Assembly: GCF_000725125.1 (NCBI RefSeq)
Contig: NZ_JFCB01000052.1
Span: forward strand, 1-36,475
DNA length: 36,475 nucleotides
Reading direction: 5' to 3'
Source of the DNA: Streptomyces toyocaensis
Lineage (GTDB): Bacteria; Actinomycetota; Actinomycetes; Streptomycetales; Streptomycetaceae
Shown here in pieces: positions 23,143 to 30,922 of the stretch. The translations under genes were made by a program, and so were the position numbers. The stretch's first letter is position 1, and each line of letters starts with the position of its first letter. Under the pieces are notes generated by a model. The model worked only from the letters and a program-made list of their open reading frames with translations. It ran no database searches and had not been told where the DNA came from.

Positions 23143-24228
23143 TCAGCCGACGACCGCCGCCCGCACGCACAGCACGTCCGGCAGGTGCGACGCCAGCTGC
23201 CGCCAGCTGTCGCCGTCGTCGGCCGACGCGTACACCTCGCCGTTGCGGTTTCCGAAGTAGACGCCGGCCGGGTCCGCGCCGTCGTGGCACATCGCGTCGC
23301 GCAGTACCGTGCCGTAGTGATCGCCCTGCGGCAGCCCCGCCGAGAGCGGCTCCCAGCTCTTGCCCGCGTCCGCCGTCCGGTAGACCCGGCAGCGCCGGTC
23401 GGCCGGCACCCGGTCGGAGTCGGCGTTGATCGGGAACACGTACGCCGTGTCACCACGACGGGGATGGGCGACCACCGTGAAGCCGAACGTCGACGGCAGG
23501 CCCTCGCCGATGTCCGTCCAGTGCCCGCCGCCGTCGTCGCTGCGGTACACACCCCAGTGGTTCTGCAGATACAGCCGGTCCGGGTCGGCCCCGTCCCGCG
23601 CCACCTTGTGCACGCACTGCCCGAACTCCGGGTTCGGGTCGGGCAGGAACACCGCGGACACCCCGGAGTTGGCCGGGGACCAGCTCGCACCGCCGTCCAG
23701 GGTGCGGAACACGCCCGCCGTGGAGACGGCTACCGTCACCGCCCGCGGATCGCGCTCGTCGGTGAGCACGGTGTGCAGGCCCTCACCGCCGCCGCCCGGC
23801 ACCCACTTCGACCGCGTGGGGTGCTCCCACAGCGGCCGGACCAGCTCGAAGGACTCCCCGCGGTCCTCCGACCGGTAGAGCGCGGCCGGTTCCGTACCCG
23901 CGTACACCACGCCGGGTTCGGCCGCGGCCGGGTGCAACTGCCAGACCCGCTCCAGCGAGGCCCCCGTGTCCTGGGGGAATTTGACGGCGGGTTGGGCCGG
24001 CTCCGTCCAGCTGCGGCCCAGGTCGTCGGAGTGGAACACCGACGGGCCCCAGTGCGCGCTGTCACCGCCGGCCAGCAGCCGTGGTGTCGCCTCCCGGGTG
24101 TCGATCGCGACCGAGTACACGGCCTGCGCGTTGAAGTAGGGGCTTTCGTCGAACTCCCAGGCGCCACCCCGCCGGCGCCCGATGAACAGACCCTTGCGGG
24201 TGCCCACGGCGAGCAGTACTTCGGTCAT
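23143..24228 (-). CDS. BNR/Asp-box beta-propeller protein (WD40/YVTN-like repeat protein)
   Basis: A 361-residue propeller with six Asp-box motifs (S/T-x-D-x-G-x-x-W/F): SDDLGRSW, SEDRGESF, TLDGGASW, SDDGGGHW, TADAGKSW and SADDGDSW. Each sits at a blade hairpin of the sialidase/Vps10/photosystem-assembly type. It is often annotated 'exo-alpha-sialidase' or 'glycosyl hydrolase', but there is no signal peptide and I see no sialidase arginine triad, so a scaffold or sensor role is equally likely. The start ATG at 24228 was chosen because GGAGGTGATC lies just upstream; the ATG at 24297 has no ribosome site. It is not obviously in an operon. Confidence 0.85.
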   Translation of the reverse strand: MTEVLLAVGTRKGLFIGRRRGGAWEFDESPYFNAQAVYSVAIDTREATPRLLAGGDSAHWGPSVFHSDDLGRSWTEPAQPAVKFPQDTGASLERVWQLHPAAAEPGVVYAGTEPAALYRSEDRGESFELVRPLWEHPTRSKWVPGGGGEGLHTVLTDERDPRAVTVAVSTAGVFRTLDGGASWSPANSGVSAVFLPDPNPEFGQCVHKVARDGADPDRLYLQNHWGVYRSDDGGGHWTDIGEGLPSTFGFTVVAHPRRGDTAYVFPINADSDRVPADRRCRVYRTADAGKSWEPLSAGLPQGDHYGTVLRDAMCHDGADPAGVYFGNRNGEVYASADDGDSWRQLASHLPDVLCVRAAVVG

Positions 24229-24419
24229 GCCGATCACCTCCGCGACGTCGTCCTCGACGTCCTGATTCCGGACTGCGGTCAGTCTGCACCCCAGCACTGA
24301 CAGTCACCCCCGGATCGGCCCGCGCCGCAGGTCGGGCCGGTGCGGCGGCCGGACGACGGGCCGGCGGGCGCACGGTTTCCCGGTGCCGGCCGTCAGTCAC
24401 CGCCCGGCAGCGCGCGCTC
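24229..24419. other. Non-coding stretch upstream of Asp-box gene
   Basis: No convincing gene is present. It must contain the promoter of the leftward Asp-box gene and possibly the lost 5' part of the rightward PaaX-like remnant. Confidence 0.45.
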
Positions 24420-24667
24420 CACGGCGGCGTCCGGCCCGGCCGTCGCGGGAAGCGTGCGAAAGGCACGGCCCCGGTCAGGCTTCGACGCCGGCGGGTCCAC
24501 GCTTCGCGCGGCGCTCAGCCGGATGGTCGCCGCCGGCGTGGGACGGCGACCGGGAACTGGTGGTGATCACGGCGACGGGCCGGGGCCCCGTGGAACGGGC
24601 CGACCCGCGCGCCCGGCTCGTGGCCCTCCGGCCGGCTGAGCTCCTCCGGCACATCGAGCGCCCGCCC
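24420..24667 (+). pseudogene. Decayed PaaX-family regulator fragment
   Basis: Two adjoining rightward frames carry different PaaX pieces. The first (24481-24537) ends FDAGGSTLRAALSRMVAAG, the recognition-helix region of PaaX winged helices. The second, shifted frame (24539-24667) begins WDGDRELVVITATGRGPVERAD and continues ARLVALRPAELLRHIERPP, matching the PaaX central domain that starts with W-D-G. About 50-60 residues normally separate these motifs, so an internal deletion plus frameshift is implied. The N- and C-terminal parts are missing. PaaX regulators control phenylacetate and other catabolic genes; none lies nearby. The left boundary is approximate. Confidence 0.55.
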
Positions 24668-24677
24668 GGAGCGGCCG

Positions 24678-24710
24678 GCCGTACGGGACACCACGGGCCT
24701 CCCGTACGGC
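24678..24710 (-). terminator. Terminator after pectate lyase gene
   Basis: An 11-bp perfect inverted repeat (GCCGTACGGGA, 24678-24688, with TCCCGTACGGC, 24700-24710) begins 16 bases past the pectate lyase stop codon at 24726. Confidence 0.7.
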
Positions 24711-24725
24711 GGCCGCCCGTGAGGG

Positions 24726-25526
24726 CTACCGGTAGGTGATGTCGGACGACGCGTACTTGCAGTAGGTGCCGTCGGGACCCGAGCCGTTGGTGTCCGGCTC
24801 GTCGCCGTCGTCATTGCCGATGTACTTCTGGCACGGGACGATCTTCTTGCTGCTGTCGCCGATGATCGTGATGTTCCGCAGGGTCGCGCTGTCGCCGTAG
24901 TTGGTGTTGATGCCGGCGAGCTTGCTGCCCTTCCAGTTCACCTCGATGGAGCTGAGGTTGATCGTCCGCTTGTACTGCGTGGAGCAGTTGCCGCAGGAGC
25001 GGACGAAGGTGCCGAAGTTCTTCACCGCGAAGTTGGACACGTTCAGCGTTCCGGCTCCGTTGAACTGGAACACCTTGTCGCTCGCTTCCTTGGCCCCGCC
25101 GCCGCTGACGGTGTAGACCGCCCCGGACGACTTGCCCTTGAACGTGGCCGCGTCCTCGCCGACGTCCTCCCACCAGACGTTCTGCAGCGTGCAGGAGCCC
25201 TTGCAGTGGACGCCGTCGGCGGCGGGGGCACCCAGGATCACGTTCTTCAGGACCGCGCCGTCGGCCAGTTCGAGGATCGGGCCCTGGTCCTCGTCCTGGC
25301 TGCCCGAGCCGAGGTCGCCGGTGCCGTAGAGGCGCTTCATCCCGTAGTCCTTGGTGCCGGACACGGAGATGGTGGAGGAGACGCCTTGGCTGCCGTCGGG
25401 GGTCGGCCAGGTGGCCGCGCCCGCCGAGGCGCCGGTGGCCATGGCCATGCCAACCGAGAGCCCCAGGATGGCGAGTGTGCCCGTGAGTGCGCGCCTGCGG
25501 GCGCGTGGTCGTGTCGCGGAAGTCAT
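24726..25526 (-). CDS. Secreted pectate lyase, PL3 family
   Basis: A 266-residue exported enzyme. The signal peptide has a twin basic start (RPRARRRALTG), a hydrophobic core (LAILGLSVGMAMATGASA) and a likely cleavage after ASAGA near residue 37. The mature part is a compact right-handed beta-helix of PL3 type. The diagnostic block DGVHCKGSCTLQNVWWEDVG and following EDAATFKGKS supply the Ca-binding Asp/Glu and catalytic Lys residues, and several Cys pairs are present. It cleaves pectate by beta-elimination, consistent with a plant-litter lifestyle. GAAGGA lies before the ATG at 25526. Its upstream region carries a clear -35/-10 promoter with a LacI-type operator in the spacer, so induction by pectin breakdown products or carbon-catabolite control is likely. 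Confidence 0.95.
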   Translation of the reverse strand: MTSATRPRARRRALTGTLAILGLSVGMAMATGASAGAATWPTPDGSQGVSSTISVSGTKDYGMKRLYGTGDLGSGSQDEDQGPILELADGAVLKNVILGAPAADGVHCKGSCTLQNVWWEDVGEDAATFKGKSSGAVYTVSGGGAKEASDKVFQFNGAGTLNVSNFAVKNFGTFVRSCGNCSTQYKRTINLSSIEVNWKGSKLAGINTNYGDSATLRNITIIGDSSKKIVPCQKYIGNDDGDEPDTNGSGPDGTYCKYASSDITYR

Positions 25527-25635
25527 GTCGTTCCTTCTGTCGTGGTGTGGGGGTACGAGCCATGTACATGAACGACGTTCGGAATGGTGCGGCTCGCGCG
25601 GCCGGCGGAGGTGTGCCGGTCACGCTGCTGAACGG

Positions 25636-25664
25636 AACGTAGGCGGTAAGCGCTTTCTGGTCAA
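25636..25664 (-). promoter_or_regulatory. Vegetative promoter with AAGCGCTT operator, pectate lyase
   Basis: On the minus strand TTGACC (25664-25659), a 17-bp spacer and TACGTT (25641-25636) match a major-sigma-factor promoter. The spacer contains the 8-bp perfect palindrome AAGCGCTT (25648-25655), with the next-but-one flanking pair also symmetric. Such a centre is typical of LacI-family operators in streptomycete carbohydrate genes. It lies about 110 bases upstream of the lyase start. Confidence 0.7.
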
Positions 25665-25702
25665 CGCCGTGCGCAGAACATATTCGGCCAGGAATCATGA
25701 AG

Positions 25703-25744
25703 GCCGGTGACCCGGGGCGCGACAGGGCACCCCGGGTCACCGGC
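25703..25744 (-). terminator. Terminator after OYE-family reductase gene
   Basis: A perfect 15-bp inverted repeat (25703-25717 with 25730-25744) with a 12-base loop starts 19 bases past the leftward stop codon at 25764. Confidence 0.85.
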
Positions 25745-25763
25745 GCGACGCCCGGCGCAGGGG

Positions 25764-26843
25764 TCAGACCGAGCGGTGGTACTGGTCCGGCACGTGGACC
25801 GTGCCGCCGAGCTCACGCGCCGCGTGCCGGGCCCAGGAGGGGTTGCGGAGCAGCTCGCGGCCGAGGAACACCGCGTCCGCCTCACCGTTGGCCAGGATCT
25901 TCTCCGCCTGCCCGACCTCGGTGATCAGTCCTACGGCGGCGACCGGCATCGGCGTCTCGGCGCGCACCCGCGCCGCGAAGGGGACCTGGTAGCCGGGCCC
26001 GGCCGGAATGCGGGCGCCTGGGGCGTTCCCGCCGGTGGAGACGTCGAGCAGGTCGATCCCGTGGGCGTGCAGCTCGGAGGCGAAGCGGACGGTGTCGTCC
26101 GCGGTCCAGCCGCCGTCCTCCAGCCAGTCGGTGGCCGAAATGCGGAAGAACAGCGGCTTGTCGTCCGGCCACTCCTCGCGCACGGTGTCGACCACCTCGA
26201 GTGCGAAACGCGTCCGGTTCTCGTACGAGCCGCCGTAGGCGTCGGTGCGGTGGTTGGAGTGCGGGGAGAGGAACTCGTTGATCAGGTAGCCGTGGGCGCC
26301 GTGGATCTCGGCGATCTCGAACCCCGTGGCGAGTGCCCGGCGGGCGGCGGCGCGAAAGCCGTCGACGATCTCCCGGATCCGGTCCACGGACAGCTCGTCG
26401 GGGATCGGATGCCCTTCGGCGAACGCGCGCGGACTCGGGGCCACCGGCTGCCAGCCGTGGGTATCGGGGCCGACCGGTGCGCCGCCCTTCCAGGGGCGGT
26501 CGGTCGACGCCTTGCGGCCGGCGTGCGCGAGCTGGACGGCGGGGACGGTGCCCTGGGCGGCGAGGAATCCGGTGATCCGGCGGAAGGCCTCGGCCTGGGT
26601 GTCGTTCCAGAGGCCGAGGTCGTACGGCGAGATGCGGCCCTCCGGGGTCACGGCGGTGGCCTCGACGACGATCAGGCCCGTCCCCCCGGCCGCCCGGGCC
26701 GCGTAGTGCGCGAAGTGCCAGTCGCCGGGTGCTCCGGCCCCGGGCCCCGCGGGGGCGGCCGAGTACTGGCACATGGGTGGCATCCACACGCGGTTGGGGA
26801 TCGTCACGGTGCGCAGGGTGTACGGCTCGAACAGCGTGCTCAC
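25764..26843 (-). CDS. NADH:flavin oxidoreductase, old yellow enzyme (YqjM-like)
   Basis: A 359-residue FMN TIM-barrel ene-reductase of the YqjM class. Visible motifs are NRVWMPPMCQYSA (the YqjM-type Cys that tunes FMN), the QLAHAGRKAS strand, the substrate-binding IHGAHGYLINEFLSPHSNHRTDAYGG and SYENRTRF, and the phosphate-binding AVGLITEVGQAEKIL and ADAVFLGRELLRNP. Such enzymes reduce activated C=C bonds with NAD(P)H and may detoxify electrophiles. GTG at 26843 is chosen because GGAG lies 6 bases upstream; an ATG at 26855 is an alternative. It is divergent from an ArsR regulator, with twin 16-bp operators between them, so it is probably that regulator's target. Confidence 0.94.
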   Translation of the reverse strand: MSTLFEPYTLRTVTIPNRVWMPPMCQYSAAPAGPGAGAPGDWHFAHYAARAAGGTGLIVVEATAVTPEGRISPYDLGLWNDTQAEAFRRITGFLAAQGTVPAVQLAHAGRKASTDRPWKGGAPVGPDTHGWQPVAPSPRAFAEGHPIPDELSVDRIREIVDGFRAAARRALATGFEIAEIHGAHGYLINEFLSPHSNHRTDAYGGSYENRTRFALEVVDTVREEWPDDKPLFFRISATDWLEDGGWTADDTVRFASELHAHGIDLLDVSTGGNAPGARIPAGPGYQVPFAARVRAETPMPVAAVGLITEVGQAEKILANGEADAVFLGRELLRNPSWARHAARELGGTVHVPDQYHRSV

Positions 26844-26882
26844 GGTGGGCTCCATTCGACGGGACCGGGAGAGTGCGAGTCG

Positions 26883-26932
26883 TACGATAGGCATCGTAGT
26901 ACGGCATGTGTCAAACTACGACGGGTCTCGTA
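26883..26932. promoter_or_regulatory. Twin 16-bp operators TACGA-N6-TCGTA
   Basis: TACGA-N6-TCGTA occurs at 26883-26898 (where it extends to TACGAT-N4-ATCGTA) and again at 26917-26932, 34 bases apart. Both lie in the 130-base divergent region between the OYE reductase and ArsR genes. They are the probable binding sites of the adjacent ArsR-family regulator. Confidence 0.75.
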
Positions 26933-26973
26933 CAATGGAGTCTCCTCCCGCGACGACATGTGGAGCCGCCGCA

Positions 26974-27333
26974 GTGACGACCGCCGCCCCCGTCCCGAGC
27001 AGCCGTGATCTGCCGCACCCGGCGTGCGGGGAGATCCGGCTGGAGGGCGTGCTGCACGCGCTCTCCGACCCCGTACGGCTGCGGATCGTCCGCGAGCTCG
27101 CCGCCGCGGGCGCCGCGCTGTCCTGCTCGCAGTTCGACGTACCGGTCACCAAGTCCACCAGCACGCACCACTTCCGGGTGCTGCGCGAGAGCGGCGTGAT
27201 CAGGCAGGTGTACGAGGGCACCGCCAAGATGAACGCCCTGCGCCGCGACGACCTGGACGACCTGTTCCCGGGCCTGCTCGATTCCCTGCTCGCCGCGGCC
27301 ACCCACCAGGCCGACCGCCGGAACGGGACCTGA
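26974..27333 (+). CDS. ArsR-family winged-helix regulator
   Basis: A 119-residue regulator. The winged helix covers VLHALSDPVRLRIVRELAAAG and the recognition helix TKSTSTHHFRVLRESGVIRQ, with wing VYEGTAKMNALRRDDLDDLFPGLL. SCSQFDVPVTKST contains one Cys, but the metal-binding ELCVCDL motif of metal sensors is absent, so it likely senses something other than metal, perhaps a redox or electrophile signal given its OYE neighbour. GTG at 26974 has GGAG 8 bases upstream; ATG at 26935 is an alternative lacking a ribosome site and lying almost against the operator. Presumably represses itself and the divergent reductase. Confidence 0.88.
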   Translation: MTTAAPVPSSRDLPHPACGEIRLEGVLHALSDPVRLRIVRELAAAGAALSCSQFDVPVTKSTSTHHFRVLRESGVIRQVYEGTAKMNALRRDDLDDLFPGLLDSLLAAATHQADRRNGT

Positions 27334-27993
27334 GCGACGCGTACACCCGGCGACGGAGGGGCCGGGGGCGCGTGAGCCGTCGGCTCCGCCCGCGGAGTGC
27401 CCGGCGGCCGGTGCCCGGCACCGTCCGCCTCGCGGAGGGGCCGGCGCCCGGTCGCCGTCGCGGCCTTGTCCGGCGGGGCGCACCGCCCGGCGACGCGGGT
27501 CGACACTCGCCCGGGCGCGAGGTGAGCACCGCGCCGCGAGCGACCAGTGGGTGCCGGTGGCCCCGGCGGCGTCGTGGGCGGGCGGCGATGACCGGCCCGG
27601 CGCCCGTTCCCGGGCGACTCCGTCTGTCGGGCCGGTCGGTGGACGCGGCGCACGCGTCGGGCGTCGCGCACACCGTCCCTCCGGTCGGCGTCGCACTCGG
27701 TCGTCCGGTTCGTCGGGGCCGATCGCGGCCGGGGCCGCGTGAGCGGGGCCGCCGTACCGTCCGCCTGTCCGTGCTCCCGCCCCGGGCATTCCGCCGGCCG
27801 GGGTCCGTCCGCCCGCGCCGGCCGCCGCGGCGCCGGAGGCGGACTCACGGATCCGTGCCGCTCCGGCCGGCCCCGGGGCGGGGGGCGCGCCCCCACCCCG
27901 GGCGCTCACCCCGGCGTTCACGGACGGCGGAGGCGACGCGCACCCCGGCGCGCTCCGGGGGTCGGGCGCGTCCGCTCCCTCTCCCGGGCCGGG
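27334..27993. other. 660-base GC-rich region without a recognisable gene
   Basis: It lies between the convergent ArsR and FprA-type genes. Long open frames exist only because stop codons are rare at this GC content; their translations are Pro/Arg/Gly-rich and show no domain. A G- and C-run cluster (about 27871-27900) can form hairpins and may terminate both genes. I see no tRNA, repeat family or mobile-element end. Confidence 0.55.
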
Positions 27994-29340
27994 TCATCCG
28001 CCGGCGCCGCGGGCCGCCGACAGCAGGGACTCCCAGTCGGGCAGTTTGACGACGTTCCGGCCGAGGGAGGCACCCAGGCGCGCCTCGGCCTGTTCGATCG
28101 CCTGCCAGCCCGTCCACCCGACCGGTTCGACTCCCTCGGCCCGCAGCGCCGTCAGCGGGTCGCCGGGCAGGTCGCGGAGCATGAGAAGGGCCGCGTCCTG
28201 CAGAAGGGAGGTCACCGTCTCCTTCGCGCACGACCGGTTCGTGCCGATGACGCCGGTCGGGCCCCGCTTGATCCATCCCGCCACGTACTCGCCCGGAGCC
28301 ACCGCGCCCCCGCGCAGCACCCGCCCCGCGAGATGCGGCACCGTGCCGCTCGCGGCGTCGAACGGCAGCCCGTCCAAGGGCACCCCGCGGTACCCCACCG
28401 ACCGCAGCACCAACTGCGCCTCGATGTCCTCGAACCGCCCGGTGCCCGTGACGCCTCCCCGCCCGTCCGGCACGGTCCGCTCGAAGCGCACCGCGCCGAC
28501 CCTGCCCTCCCGTGCGACCAGTTCGGCCGGGCGGAGGAAGAAGCGCAGGCGGATCAGACGCCGGACGTCCGGCCCGGCCGCCCCGGCCGCCCAGTCGCGC
28601 AGCACCTCGACGTTTCGGCGCCGGGCCGCGGGCAGGGCCGACGGGTCGGTGTACGCCGGATCCAGCGCGGCCTCGGCCGGATCCACGGCGACGCCGGTGT
28701 CCGGCAGGGACGCCAGTTCGCGCAGCTCCTTGGTGGTGAAACGGGCCTGCGACGGACCGCGCCGGCCCACCATGTGGAGGTGCGTCACCCGGCTCGCCGC
28801 GAGCGCGGTCAGGGCCGCGTGCGGCATGTCGGTCGGACTCAGTGCCGCCACGCCCCGGGCGAGCATGCGTGTGACGTCGACGGCGACGTTCCCCATGCCG
28901 ATGACCACCGCCGAACGCACGTCGCGCAGGAAATCACCCCGGACCGTGTCCGGGTGCGCGCTGTACCAGGCCACGAACTCGGTCGCCGAGCAGCTGCCCG
29001 GCAGGTCCTCACCCGGGATGCCCAGCCGCCGGTCCGTGGCGGCACCCACGCAGTAGACCACCGCGTGGTACAGCTCCCGCAGTCGCGCGACCGGCACCCC
29101 GCCCGGCCCGACCGGTATTCCGCCGAGGAAGCGCACGCGCTCGTGCTCCAGCACCGCTCGGAGGTTGCTCTGCAGGGACTTGATCTTCTCGTGGTCCGGC
29201 GCCACTCCGTAGCGGACCAGGCCGTACGGGCACGGCAGCCGGTCCAGGACGTCGACGCGCGCTCCAGGGTCCTGCTGGACCAGGCTCTGGGCGGTGTAGC
29301 ACCCGCTCGGTCCGGAACCGATCACGGCGACACGCAGCAC
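27994..29340 (-). CDS. Ferredoxin--NADP+ reductase, FprA/adrenodoxin-reductase type
   Basis: A 448-residue flavoprotein. The FAD motif VAVIGSGPSGCYTAQSL (residues 4-20) is followed by DRLPCPYGLVRYGVAPDHEKIKS, a hallmark of adrenodoxin-reductase-like FprA. The NADP motif VVIGMGNVAVDVTRML and GRRGPSQARFTTKELREL follow, and the C-terminal GWIKRGPTGVIGTNRSCAKETV closes the FAD site. It transfers electrons between NADPH and ferredoxins, typically for cytochromes P450. No ferredoxin or P450 gene is in this window, so the partner is elsewhere. GTG at 29340 has GAGGAG 7 bases upstream; an ATG at 29400 would add an unconserved N-terminus. Confidence 0.94.
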   Translation of the reverse strand: MLRVAVIGSGPSGCYTAQSLVQQDPGARVDVLDRLPCPYGLVRYGVAPDHEKIKSLQSNLRAVLEHERVRFLGGIPVGPGGVPVARLRELYHAVVYCVGAATDRRLGIPGEDLPGSCSATEFVAWYSAHPDTVRGDFLRDVRSAVVIGMGNVAVDVTRMLARGVAALSPTDMPHAALTALAASRVTHLHMVGRRGPSQARFTTKELRELASLPDTGVAVDPAEAALDPAYTDPSALPAARRRNVEVLRDWAAGAAGPDVRRLIRLRFFLRPAELVAREGRVGAVRFERTVPDGRGGVTGTGRFEDIEAQLVLRSVGYRGVPLDGLPFDAASGTVPHLAGRVLRGGAVAPGEYVAGWIKRGPTGVIGTNRSCAKETVTSLLQDAALLMLRDLPGDPLTALRAEGVEPVGWTGWQAIEQAEARLGASLGRNVVKLPDWESLLSAARGAGG

Positions 29341-29488
29341 GGCGGAACTCCTCACCCCGGGGGTTCGACAGGAGATCGCTGGTGTCTTCCAGCATGACAC
29401 CGTCCGCGCTCCGCTGACAGGGTGCCGTCCGCCGTCCGGGGTGCGTGTTCCTACCGGGGCGCACTGATCACGCGGTTACGTTGCGTGG

Positions 29489-30010
29489 GTGCTCGAGGCG
29501 TCTTTTCTTCATCTTTCCGACCGATCTCCCGCGGAGGGTGCGGTGTCCGTGTGGCCCGCGTGGGAGGTGCGGGAGGGGGAGCGGGCGACCCGGTGGCTCC
29601 ACGTGCGGCTGGCCTTCGGTGACGGAGCGAGCATCGACGCGCTCGCGACGGTGGGCGAGGGAGGAGTGTGTGTCGAGGATGTGCAGGCCCGGCCCGGGCT
29701 CGCCCTCGAGGACCTGGCGGTGCTCGCCGACTGGATCGAGGGCCCGCTCGCGCGGGCCTGCGGCGACGGGGCCGGTGCGGACCCCTGCGACGGGACCGGT
29801 ACTGGCGTGCACCGCGACGACTCCGCCCGGCCGCGAGGTCCCCAGGAGTGGCGGCTGGTCGCTCGGGCGTACCGCGCGGCCCAGGAGCGGGGTGCCGATC
29901 CGGTCCTCGCGGTGATGGACGAGACCGGGCACAGCCGGCGCGGCGCGCTCCGGCTCATCGGCCGGACGCGCGACGCGGGTCTGCTGCCCCCGAGGCACGC
30001 CCGCGGCTGA
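29489..30010 (+). CDS. DUF6214-family protein
   Basis: A 173-residue soluble protein. It shows the pattern I associate with DUF6214: VWPAWEVREGERATRWLHVRLAFGDGASIDALATV, SIEDV-like CVEDVQARPGLALEDLAVLADWIEGPL, and at the C-terminus WRLVARAYRAAQERGADPVLAVM then TGHSRRGALRLIGRTRDAG. The last part resembles a small helix-turn-helix used by WhiB-neighbour-type or replication-linked proteins (S-R-R recognition helix), but this is only impression. Function unknown. GTG at 29489 follows a TACGTT box by 6 bases, suggesting a leaderless transcript. It stands between the divergent FprA gene and the convergent DUF305 gene. Confidence 0.75.
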   Translation: MLEASFLHLSDRSPAEGAVSVWPAWEVREGERATRWLHVRLAFGDGASIDALATVGEGGVCVEDVQARPGLALEDLAVLADWIEGPLARACGDGAGADPCDGTGTGVHRDDSARPRGPQEWRLVARAYRAAQERGADPVLAVMDETGHSRRGALRLIGRTRDAGLLPPRHARG

Positions 30011-30054
30011 CTCCCGCCGGGGGTCGGGCGGGCCCGATGGGGACCGGCGTGCCG

Positions 30055-30717
30055 TCACATGAGGTCCCGCATCCGGTTGATCTCACTCGTCTGCTGGGCC
30101 ACCACGTCGTCCGCCATCTCCTCGATCCGGATGTTGTTGCCCTGCCCCTTCACCTCGGTGGACATGGTGATCGCCCCCTGGTGATGGGTGATCATCAGGG
30201 TGAGGAAGAGCTGGTCGAAGGCCTTCCCTTCGGCCGCGCGCAGCTGCCCCAGCTGGGCCTGTGTGGCCATCCCGGGCATCGCCGCGTGGTCGTGTCCATG
30301 ACCGCCGTCCCGCTCCGCCTTGTCGTGGCTCTTCAGCCAGCCCTTCATCGCCTTGATCTCGGGCTCCTGGGCGGCGGCGATGCGTTCGGCCAGCTTCACG
30401 ATCTTCGGCGACTCGGCGCGATCCGGTACGAGTGCGGTCATCTCGAGGGCCTGTGCGTGGTGCTCGATCATCATCCGCGCATACGTCACGTCGGCGGAGT
30501 TGGGGGAGTCGTCCTCGGCGCGCTGCCGCGCGGCGTCCTCGGCCGACAGGGTCCGGTTCGCCTCACCGGGCTTGCCGGGTGCGATGACCGAAGGACCGCT
30601 CGCGGAAGCCGACTCGGTGTCGTCGGCGCCGGAGTCGCAGCCCACGAGTCCGAGGACGGCCCAGGCGGTCAGCCCGGCGGCGACGACGGAAGGGCGTGGC
30701 ACACGGCGGTGGTGCAC
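30055..30717 (-). CDS. DUF305 lipoprotein (His-rich, CopM-like)
   Basis: A 220-residue exported protein. The N-terminal lipoprotein signal ends in a lipobox LVGCDSG (Cys at about 27). After a Ser/Asp linker comes a DUF305 four-helix domain with both family motifs, YARMMIEHHAQALEMT and TLMITHHQGAITMS, plus a His-rich linker DGGHGHDHAAMPGM. The paired HH motifs and Met residues point to copper or silver binding, as in the cyanobacterial DUF305 protein CopM; here that is inference. GTG at 30717 has AGGAGG 6 bases upstream. It is divergent from the LVIVD-repeat gene and shares a 205-base A/T-richer promoter region with it. Confidence 0.93.
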   Translation of the reverse strand: MHHRRVPRPSVVAAGLTAWAVLGLVGCDSGADDTESASASGPSVIAPGKPGEANRTLSAEDAARQRAEDDSPNSADVTYARMMIEHHAQALEMTALVPDRAESPKIVKLAERIAAAQEPEIKAMKGWLKSHDKAERDGGHGHDHAAMPGMATQAQLGQLRAAEGKAFDQLFLTLMITHHQGAITMSTEVKGQGNNIRIEEMADDVVAQQTSEINRMRDLM

Positions 30718-30803
30718 AAGGACCTCCTGTGGCTGGGAGTACCCCTCGCGGGGAGGGCGCGGGACACCTCGTGAGTGTCGACGACCGTCCTAGCACGCTT
30801 CCG

Positions 30804-30906
30804 CGCAACTTTGATCAAAAAACTTCGTTGCGATCGTGTTGCCCTCTATTGGTATGCGCATGTCGAGGTCGATACTGCCGGTGCGTAACCGTTCCGACGT
30901 GAACGG
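30804..30906. promoter_or_regulatory. Divergent DUF305/LVIVD promoter region with inverted repeats
   Basis: This is the only A/T-rich part of the neighbourhood. It holds a CGCAA/TTGCG inverted repeat (30804-30832) enclosing the palindrome TTTGATCAAA (30810-30819), and CCGTTC/GAACGG (30889-30906) just before the LVIVD ribosome site. These are candidate operators for a shared regulator; no regulator gene is adjacent. Confidence 0.45.
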
Positions 30907-30922
30907 AACAGGGAGGAAAACA

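Noticed and set aside
24811..25740. 309-codon leftward frame overlapping the pectate lyase
   Set aside because: Different frame from the PL3 enzyme, crosses its promoter, and is His/Arg/Gln-rich without domains.
26911..27921. 336-codon leftward frame over the ArsR gene and the 660-base gap
   Set aside because: Ala/Gly/Arg/Pro-rich with no recognisable fold, and it runs antisense through the ArsR gene.
27739..29397. 552-codon rightward frame opposite the FprA-type gene
   Set aside because: Antisense shadow; the opposite strand has clear FAD and NADP motifs.
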